From: Glomus cerebriforme
Taxonomy: Eukaryota > Glomeromycota > Glomeromycetes > Glomerales > Glomeraceae
NCBI GenBank assembly: GCA_003550305.1
Contig: QKYT01000310.1
Span: forward strand, 1-64,000
DNA: 64,000 nt
Direction: 5' to 3'
Shown: in pieces, positions 55,555 through 64,000 of the stretch
How positions within the stretch are numbered: the first letter of the stretch is position 1
How the letters are laid out: each line of letters starts with the position of its first letter
Position numbers and translations under genes: made by a program
The notes under the pieces: model-generated
Seen by the model: only the letters and a program-made list of their open reading frames with translations
What the model was told of the DNA's origin: nothing
The model's database searches: none

Positions 55555-57849
55555 AATTGAGTTCAATATATACCTTATCCCTTTATTTTTTTTTACAACA
55601 AATTTGAACAAATTTTGGCTGACGTGTGTCGATTTTACTAACTAAATCTATTGAATATAACTACATACTTCCAATGTACTAATGTACTTGAATTTTCTAT
55701 ATTATACCAATATATCATATTTTTTATTATACTGAATAATTCATTATAATATTAATGAATTTTCTTATAGAAAAAGCCTGATGTCTACTTTGTAATCAAA
55801 GCTTTTTAAACATTTTAATCTAAGTTTTATATTTCTAGTTTTTATTACTTTTTATTTGTAAACATTTTTTTTTTTTACGTAAATAACAATAAACTATATT
55901 TTTAACCACCTTATTTATGAATTATTGTTTTACTATCTACATGCATCATTTTGCTAAATATTTTTTTTAACATTTATAAATTAAAGCAAATTTGAAGATT
56001 ACAGAATGACTTTAATTTTTTTTTCTAAACTTTACAATGGGAAATGAATTATAAAAATTTTTATAATCTTTTTGTCCTATCAGTACTATTAATCTTTATT
56101 GTTATTGATTGCATTATGAATATTCTTTTTTACAAGTATTATTTGTTAAGTTTTTATAGTACTGTATATAGTACTTCATAATTTTCTTGTCTGCTTTCAT
56201 GCTCACATACCCAGATTTTCTTGTGCAAGTTCATGATTTTGAATATTAATAATGTGTTTTGATATTTATTATTATCTTGCAATATTTAAATTTAGGTGGA
56301 TAAATGATTTCATAATTACGAGATATTTTTTTAACTTTTTAGGTGCTCTCATTCGATCGAAATTGTGAAGTTTCTTTCTGGCATGTTATAAATAATTGCA
56401 ACATATTTATACCATTAATTACAAATAGTTTTGTACATACTTTACAAATCTTTAATACAAAGAAATGTTGATTTTTTGGATATTAAACGTAAGTTTCTAA
56501 AAATCTTTATTTTTAAGTTTCTTGAAGTATATATCTGGAATTTTTAGATACATTAAAAAGTTAATTTACAGTAATAGAAATTGATTTGATAATTGTGAAG
56601 TATTTAAAATGGGTGTATTTCAGATCGAAAGATGTCTAATGCTGGCCAAATGTACAGGCCGATTGTGATCTGAGTCATATACATATTCATGTATTTTAAT
56701 AAACTACAGTAATTATTCTATTACAATTTATACAGAAAATTTTAATTTAAATTAATTTTTATTTAATCTATACTATTTTATTTAATAATATTTATTTAAA
56801 AAACATGATATTAAAAAAAAGTAGTTATTTATTATAAAAGAAATATAAATTAGCTTGTTATTGAAAGAAAAAAAGTAAAATACAAATAAAATTCTTTCAT
56901 TATTATTAATCTTTTTGTTCCAATTTAGTTTCATATATCATTTTTTTTTACAAATTTTACTCAATCATCTTCATAATTTTTCTTACTGTTTCAATTCATT
57001 TTATCTATTCTTGTTTTGTTTTGAGTTCTTTATCTTTATTACTATATATTTCTTTAATTATACTTTTGAGGTCCAATCATTTAATATGCTTCTTACAAAA
57101 TCTTTTTAATCATTTTGCCAAGATCTTTTAGCAAATATCTTTTATTTTAGTAATTTTTTTTCATTTCACCTTTTCTTTCTGTGTATTTTAATAATCTGTT
57201 CGATATTCATCTTCCCTCATTTCTTTATTGTATGTCTTGTTTATATACTGTATTTATCTATAAAAAAAAATTTTTTTTTCTATTGTTTTTTAATTTTGGG
57301 TAGTCTTTTTTATTAAAAAAAATGACAAAATTATTAATTAAATATGTTAATTAATAATTTTGATTATTCTGGTGGAGTTCTTAAATATATCTAATATGAA
57401 ACCCAATTATTTAAGATCATATTATTTTTAAGATTGCTAGTAATTTAATAGACTATAAAGTAGTATAGATTATCCATTAGATTATCTGGACGAAACGATC
57501 ATTGAAATAATTAATATGATAAGTGACAATAGAAATTAATTGATTTATATAATAAATAAAGAAAATTATAATCAAAAAAGTTTATTTTATTATTTTTTTT
57601 TTTTAAAATACAGTAAATAAATGTTTTTTTTTCTTTGCAATTATTTAAAAATTAAATAAAAATTTTCAGTTTAATTAAATGTCTCTAATCTATGTTATCT
57701 TAATAAATCTAAATTAATTTTACTAATTGTTATTCAAATATTGTTTATTGTTTTATCTGATTTTATTATCTTAATACTCTCCATTCATAAAATTTTGTTA
57801 ATTTTCTAATTTACATCATTATTCCTTTCTATTTCTATCTTATACATCT
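55555..57849. other. AT-rich intergenic sequence
   Basis: No gene is supported. AGTACTGTATATAGTACT at 56158-56175 is a self-complementary-like palindrome around the TACTGTATAT motif. T-rich frames at 56915-57109 are low complexity and may be the far end of the LINE relic to the right. Confidence 0.45.
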
Positions 57850-58470
57850 TTGTTTCAATTAACATGATGGAACTTGTTAACTTTAAATTATTCTCACATT
57901 TTATTTCTTAGGTATGTTGTTCTCCTTTTCCAGTTCTCTGGATATTTTTTTATTCAATTATTGCATTCATTATTTCTAATTCTCACTTTTTTCCACACTT
58001 CATAAGTAATCTCCGATAGACCTGGTACTTTCTTCATTTATATATATACTTTTTCTCAAATTGTTCTTTTCATTTTTTTTCCTGTGCATTTCAGTTTCTA
58101 GATTTTTCCTTATTCCTTCTTATTAAAATTTCATTTTCAATGATTTCTTTAGTCTTCATCAATTCTTTATTCATCCACTTCTCTAATTTTAGTTGTTGCT
58201 TTCTCATTATCACACAGATTGTATATTTGTGTTATCCTTAGATTCTTTTGTCTTTACGTCTAATATGACCACTGCACCTTTTTTTCTACTTTGTATATTT
58301 GTTTCCCATTTTCAGTTAATAAATTGTTCTTTCTTATCAGTTTGTTCTATTAAATCCAATAATATCTTGATTATCTTCTTTTTAGAAAAGCAGGTTTCAG
58401 GTTTCAGTATTTTACGGCTATTCTCAACTTATAATAAACTTTTTGCTAACGGATGGTATCTTTAGAGTTA
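57850..58470 (-). pseudogene. LINE reverse-transcriptase N-terminal relic
   Basis: Minus-strand pieces: REVDE and LMKTKEIIENEILIRRNKE (basic linker), then VPGLSEITYEVWKK, NNECN, YPENWKRRTTYLRNKM and NVRII followed by a broken segment. This follows the LINE pattern APGISGISYxxIKK...CIxxGExPxxWKxGxIYPIPK...NVRPIxLLE. Stops and frameshifts are frequent. It appears to be an old copy of a family related to, but different from, the 34-38 kb element, which still reads NNIRPIILLET. Confidence 0.5.
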
Positions 58471-58514
58471 TTAAGTGAAATAAATGAAAAGGTAAGAGGG
58501 AATTCTAATCTAAA

Positions 58515-58738
58515 CCAACCAGCCAGTTAGGAGATACTCAACTATCTGACCGGCTTTCCTTGCCTGATATGAGGAAGATATCATATACAGTATAAGGAAG
58601 TTAAGAGGAAGTTTAAAGGAGAAAAAAAAACCAACCAGCCAGTTAGGAGATACTCGACTATCTGACCGGCTTTCCTTGCCTGATATGAGGAAAACCTCAT
58701 ATACAGTATAAGGAAGATAAGAGGGAGTTTAAAGGGAA
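58515..58738 (+). repeat. Interspersed repeat, tandem pair of 116-bp units
   Basis: CCAACCAGCCAGTTAGGAGA starts at 58515 and again at 58631. Both units continue through ACTATCTGACCGGCTTTCCT, TGCCTGATATGAGGAA and CATATACAGTATAAGGAAG to AGTTTAAAGG. They differ at only a few bases, for example CTCAAC versus CTCGAC. A third copy is inverted at 43,355-43,462. It has no coding capacity. Confidence 0.93.
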
Positions 58739-61320
58739 TAGAGGAGGTAGATGTGATAGTTTTTAAAAAGGATTATAGAGAGAAAATAAATTGGAATAAT
58801 AATATAATTAAAGATACCTGTTAGAAAATGTGAAAATTAACACGAAATATTGAAAAAAAGGTGGTATTTATATTTTAAAAATAATAAGGGTGTAAAAATG
58901 AGTCAAAATTAATAATGATACAAGTATAATGATTCGCATCATGCAAATTTCTATATTGGGAATTTTCTATTTTTTTGTTAAAGTTTATATTTTTATGTGT
59001 TATACAAAATTAAAAATCAATGATTTTATTACGTGATTTCACATGCATCACATGCCATAACTTTACTCATACATCCTTTATGTCCTTTATGACATAATAC
59101 ATTTTTGGTATTACATAGTTTTTTTTTCACAATAAATATAACGAATACAACAAAAACAAGCCACGTAATGTACTGTATATATGAACTTATGAAACTCACT
59201 TTTTTTTGGATATTTATGTGTAAGCCGTGGGTACCAGCTTTTCCTTACCTCGCCTTATGGCAATACCCCCCATTCTTCGTACAGGCTGATTTTGGACAGC
59301 ATAGTGTACTTTTAGTAAGTCCATTATTGGTAGGGCCATAACATAATCCAAAAATTGATTTTTTTTGGATATTGACAAAAAAAAAAATTTTTTCTAACAT
59401 CCGTGAGAAATTTTTAATTCTTTTAATACAACCGAATAAATCCTCCGAATAAACCTAAATTTTCATGAAATTAATAGATTAAATCAAATAATCTTGAATT
59501 CATCGAAGTTGTAATTAAGAATTTCTGAAGAGGAGTGTAAATATGTGCTATGATTCATCATTCATGTTTATAAAATATTGTAAAATTGTTATAATTTCGA
59601 CCCGAATATAAGGTGGGCCAAATTTATCATTAATTGCAATAAATTATTTTGGATTGATTTTCATTGATTTATTGAGCTATGAATGTAGCTGTGTAGCCGA
59701 TCACTATAAGTTTTTCATAAGATCATTTGATTAAGATTAATGTTATACAAGATAATATATAAGTATTCCAATAGGAATCTAAATGGGGATATTAATAATA
59801 TGAAATTCTCTTGGAATCTTCTGCTGCAGTCGAAAACCTGTCTTCGGACTTTCCTAATGCAGATGATTTTAAAAAACCATAATGATCTTCAGATAAAAGA
59901 ATATTTGAAATTGTTTTTATTGAGTATTATTTATAAGATAATTTCGATAAACTAATATTATAATTTGACAAAAAAAAAAAAAAAATTTAAATTACATTGA
60001 GGGTGTGATGCTAATCCTAATATCCTAACCCTAATTGTAAAAAAAAAATGGTGATAAACAGGAATTTTACAAGTTTTAATTTTTATTGCTTGACAACCGC
60101 AGTAGATTCTTTAAATAGAATAATCTTTCGATACTATCTTGATATACTACTGTATCTGGTAATGAAAAGAAATATATCTACCTTTTTAAAAATAAAGATA
60201 TAACATGTATTACAATTTTCACACGGAAAACAGATTCCGAATTTGTAACTTAATTGAAATAAATAATGTAAATACTTATCATAATATATTATTGTTTAAA
60301 TCACCGGTCATTATAAACTAATCTTTCCAAAAAATCGCTCAATAAAATTATCAATCTGGATTTATTATATTCGATAAGCCGATAACCATAATAATTAATA
60401 TTAATTAAACAAAGATTTATTTGTTATTTATAACCTTGTTCATTATCAAGTTTTTTCTCTTACATGAACACAGACTTCGTATTTCTACCATGGCGCTACT
60501 GTTTAGTAATCAGGGCTAAAGCACACTAATATATTTTTGTCTATTATAATGATTAAATACAATATATTTTATAATTTGACAGTTCAAAGTTCAATTAATA
60601 TCTGATATGTATTCCTATGCATTATTCAGTTCCAATCGCCAATCACATGACCTAATTTATGCTGCGTGCATTTATTTTTATCGTCTTTTCCTTGTTTTTT
60701 TTTTTTTGGTTTGTTTGTTCTACCTCTTCTCCATATTTATAAACTTTTGAAAAAAAAAAGAAATTTTGCGCAGTTTTGCGACATTTAAGTAATTATTTTG
60801 TATAAAGTGATAACATTTTTAAATTTACAGCGCGCCATTTATCTAATCATAATACAAAGAATTAGAGTTTGTGAATTTTGAATATTCAGTTTATATAGTC
60901 TATATATAATTATTGAATGGTATGACTTATTCATAGAAGTTTTCAATTTTATATAATCAAAATAATATTTATTACAATAAAAAAAGCATAGTTAAATAAA
61001 TATCTGCTTTGACAAAAAATATTGAAAGCTATATAAGTATGCATATACATAATATTTAATATTCGAAAACATGATCATATATCGTGTAACACTATTTTTT
61101 GGATCATGTATTATGAACCATCAACGCATATGATGTTTCATAAAAAGAGTGGCTTATGATACATGTGATAGGACGCCCTAAATATACCTAAATATAAAAT
61201 AGTAGTAGTCGAATTAATTTATTTTGATAAAATACAGTATATACATAAATAAAGAAATGAAACAAGTTGATATCAAACGAAACTATTGTTGAAGTAAGAG
61301 ATACTTACAAAAAAATTCTA
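58739..61320. other. Intergenic sequence
   Basis: At 59,200-59,345 a GC-richer block (GCCGTGGGTACCAGCTTTTC, GTACAGGCTGATTTTGG) lies between two TTTTTTTTGGATATT words 150 bp apart. CTAATCCTAATATCC followed by TAACCCTAATT near 60,010 is telomere-like. No gene is supported. Confidence 0.4.
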
Positions 61321-62554
61321 TTAGTTATCATTCTTCTGTGCCCAGAATCTACAAAGTTTAAGTTTAGGGCTTGTAGTTTTTAATTCTTCGTTAAGATTTT
61401 TAAACCGATTTTTGTGTTCTTCTTTATCTATTCCTTGTTGGGAAGAGATATCCTCCGTTGCAATGTCTGACATAATAAATGACATTATAATTTCAAGGAT
61501 TGTAATTCCTGCTTTTCCACCATTCGGACCAATTATAAACGTTTTTTCATCTTTGTTGACTTGAGATATATAATTTTGCGACAACATCATGTTATCGAGG
61601 TGCGGTATTAGGCTCGTGTCTACGCCTCGTTTTAAACACAAATCGTAATCTATAATTATTATAAACATAAATGTTACCATAAAAATATTTTAAATTGATG
61701 TTTAAAAAATGAGAAATTTTACTCACGTGTTTGATACATTTTTGATAAGATCGGACCATTATCGTCAGGAGCGATGTACTCGACAAGCTCGACAAAGCCG
61801 CCTGGCTTCGTAACCCTGTAAGGCGTTTATTTTTGTAAAAATAAATAAAAAAATCCATGATTGATTTATTATACCTGATAAGTTCCGAGATCACAAAATT
61901 CCACTGATCAGCTTTAATTATAAGAGCCATTATTTCTTGGTGGACAAAATCAAATTCATTGTCAGAGAATGGTAATCCGTCTAAAATATCCGCCTGACGG
62001 AAATTTATATTTCCTGGCTTTATCTATTAGGCATATATATATTAATTTCTTGTTTTATCACTTTATATATTTATTTTAACATATTACTTACTTCGTTTGG
62101 GTATACGGTTGATTCTATATCAATACCAACGAATTTGATATTTTTATATTCGTGAGCTAAATCCAACAACCATGTTCCAGGACCACAACTAAAAAAAAAT
62201 TAATTATTCATATTATAACGAAAAAAGAACTTGAAAGTCATAGTAGCCAAAAAAAAAATATAAAAAGTAAATTTCAATCATTTTAACTTACCCAACGTCT
62301 AATACTTTGCAATCTCCTTGTGATAATCTTCTTCCTATTGGTGCTGAAAAATTATTTCCAAATATATGTTTTCTAAAAAAGTGATTAAAATGTTGTCGGT
62401 CAAGATTTTCATATCCACGATTCGATAGATAATATTTGGGTTTATTCTCCTCAACCAATATTTGTGGTTCGGGTTCGGGTTCCTTCAAATTCGAATGCTC
62501 TTTTTTAGAAGGATTTGATAGAATTTTTTTAAGGGTTGATTTAAAATTTCCCAT
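61321..62554 (-). CDS. SAM-dependent methyltransferase, five exons, possible N-myristoylation
   Basis: Exons 62554-62292, 62188-62092, 62023-61875, 61815-61727 and 61649-61321 total 927 nt (308 aa) with all phases consistent; donors GTAAGT, GTAAGT, GTATAA, GTGAGT. Class I motifs: VLDVGCGPGTWLLDLA (motif I, SAM binding, split by intron 1), FVGIDIES (motif II acid), ADILDGLPFSDNEFDFVHQE (motifs III-IV), KADQWNFVISELIRVTKPGG followed by FVELVE (motif V/VI region). The N-terminal 55 residues are basic and Pro/Glu-rich. MGNFKS begins the protein, fitting Gly2 with Ser6 for N-myristoylation, and is followed by KK residues, so membrane attachment is possible (inference). It belongs to the methyltransferase family expanded in Rhizophagus; the substrate is unknown. 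ATG 62554 is the only plausible start before the conserved region. Confidence 0.9.
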
Positions 62555-63449
62555 GGTTATAAAAAATGGTGGAGAAGTAAAAATAGAAAGTTGTTAGTTG
62601 TTAACAAAAGTTTAATTTTAGTGATATAAATCGAAGTCATATTTATATAAGATTTATCGAATAGAATGTCAGAAAATGGATAAACACTATACAGTACCCT
62701 TATCTCTAATACATATCTATTTTTGTTATATCAAAAAAACGGTATTTTTTTTGGCGGTGATCTAATCAATTATGTAATCCTTAAAATGCAAATATTTATC
62801 TGTTATACACGAAAATCATTAACTGCCATTGATAGTATTATTGTAATTATTTATACTATCTAAAGATTAATAAGATTTTGATATATTAATTTTTAAAATA
62901 CCTACTTACCATATTTAATATAATGGTTTTAAAATTAGATTGACACTAATTTTAATAATTTTTATTAATATGGCAGCACCTTCACCTGACATGTGACTGG
63001 CGAAGTTTGTTCTCACATGTCACGTGGAGATGATTTCATTAAGAGAATTAAAATTAAAAATGTCATTAAAAGGCAGCATTTTTTGGAAGTGACTTCATTT
63101 TTAATAATTTTACTTGTAAAAATTTCATATAACGTAATTTGCATCATTTTAAAAAAAATATTTTTATAAATAAAATAAAAATAATCAAAGCTTGCCATTC
63201 TACAAGATCTATATTTGAGAGTTAACCTTTAGGGACAAAGTAACATTAAACTTGGTGCTATTACTTGAGAAAATGCTTCTGGAATCAGAGTATCATTTTT
63301 GTTTCTTGTTATTATGGTTATATTATAAGTCAATTTCTTCAAGGATTAAGTTTTATTTGTAAAATTTTGATAATTTCATTTATGACCACTAAACATTTTC
63401 TATTTACTGTATATAGTAAGTTTTTGTTGACAAATTGAAAAGTACTTAC
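62555..63449. other. Upstream of the methyltransferase gene
   Basis: TTATATAAATAT-like sequence about 80-90 bp upstream of the methyltransferase ATG (near 62,627-62,650, minus strand) could serve as a TATA element. The rest is AT-rich without a supported gene; CACATGTCACGTGGAG near 63,014 is a short E-box/G-box-like site. Confidence 0.4.
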
Positions 63450-63644
63450 AAAATTCTTGATAATTAAACAGTAGTGGTTTTGAAGTAGGTGCTGGAATGA
63501 ATATTCCATTTTTATATAAGAGCTCTTTTGATTTATTTGGAAGAGAAACAATTAATTTACTAAGAATTGTAGAATTGTTGATATTCAATAGTATTTCAAT
63601 ATACAACCCATAATTACATTTATATTGTGAAAAGGTGTATATAC
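63450..63644 (-). pseudogene. F-box-family exon fragment
   Basis: Between an acceptor (poly-T then AG) and a GTAAGT donor, the minus strand reads YIEILLNINNSTILSKLIVS, LPNKSKELLYKNGIFIPAPT and SKPLLFNYQEF. The pattern LPxxSKxLLxxNGI...PTSKPxLFNYxxFCK follows the F-box in many Rhizophagus F-box/LRR proteins; compare FLERQGIELPLILYQKNLFD in the gene at 45.1-46.6 kb. No F-box is found upstream and no LRR exon downstream, so this is an isolated exon or relic. Confidence 0.4.
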
Positions 63645-64000
63645 CTAAAAAAAAAAAAATCCCAGGTTTAACTACAAAAATTCATAAGTTTTATACAAAA
63701 TGGATAGAAAATTTTAAAGTACGGTAAAACTATAACATTTCTTATTATAATTGGAAATATTTCATAATCTTTATTAAAATTATTAAAATTATTATTATTT
63801 TTTTCATAATTTTGTTGTTTACATATCTTTAATTAGCCCAAAAAAATTAATAAATATTAAATTCTATTTCTAATATATAACAATAAACTATTTTTTAATA
63901 AATCAAAAAAAATTATTTATATATTAAGATGCACAATATAATATAAAATTTTAGCCAGACTTCAAAACTCAAATGATAAATATTAATTTTTAAAAAATAA
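63645..64000. other. AT-rich sequence to the window edge
   Basis: No gene or repeat beyond A/T tracts is seen. Confidence 0.5.

Noticed and set aside
1..64000. CRISPR arrays, bacterial operons, prophage
   Set aside because: No regularly spaced repeats with unique spacers; spliced genes and family content show eukaryotic nuclear DNA.
1..64000. rRNA genes and intact tRNA genes
   Set aside because: No conserved rRNA blocks and no cloverleaf with proper acceptor stem were seen; only one weak tRNA-like pair of boxes near 4.9 kb.

Overview
The window is an extremely AT-rich, gene-poor stretch of eukaryotic DNA. Short GT-AG introns (about 55-105 nt in the clearest genes), long homopolymer runs and the gene families present point to an arbuscular mycorrhizal fungus of the Rhizophagus (Glomeromycotina) type. 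Those families are F-box/leucine-rich proteins, tyrosine-kinase-like kinases, a MATA-HMG-type HMG-box protein, Crinkler (CRN) and Uma2-type nuclease remnants, a family SAM methyltransferase, and intron-containing Tc1/mariner, hAT, MULE and LINE elements. The organism call is inference from family content; no search was run.

Genes that look intact: an HMG-box protein (17.1-18.0 kb, minus) with a 42-residue acidic tandem repeat; a six-exon protein kinase (30.5-32.2 kb, plus); two single-exon F-box proteins (45.1-46.6 kb minus; 53.9-55.6 kb plus, the latter ending in a C2H2 zinc finger); a five-exon SAM-dependent methyltransferase (61.3-62.6 kb, minus); and the 5' four coding exons of a Tc1/mariner-like transposase running off the left edge (1-1095, minus). 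A small two-exon gene of unknown function is proposed at 40.0-40.3 kb.

Decayed genes are more numerous than intact ones. They are an F-box fragment at 8.1 kb, a MULE transposase end at 9.8 kb, a kinase at 20.7 kb, a cluster at 24.2-29.0 kb (Uma2 nuclease, CRN effector with PD-(D/E)XK-like domain, SMC2 ATPase tail, one unrecognised relic), a 5'-truncated LINE with a mutated YLDD box at 34.0-38.0 kb, a Tc1 relic plus a well-spliced hAT C-terminus at 41.0-42.4 kb, LINE fragments at 43.7 and 57.9-58.5 kb, an unrecognised relic at 52.5-53.1 kb and an F-box exon at 63.5 kb.

Structure outside genes includes minisatellites (25-bp and about 50-60-bp units), nested hairpins at 2.7, 11.5 and 50.2 kb, a diverged segmental duplication (19 kb and 22 kb) interrupted by A48 in one copy, a roughly 110-bp interspersed repeat (one copy at 43.4 kb, a tandem pair at 58.5 kb) lying upstream of LINE relics, and an over-represented 10-mer TACTGTATAT. 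No operon-like organisation is expected or seen. The window reads as a transposon-rich, rapidly turning over compartment holding a few members of expanded gene families.
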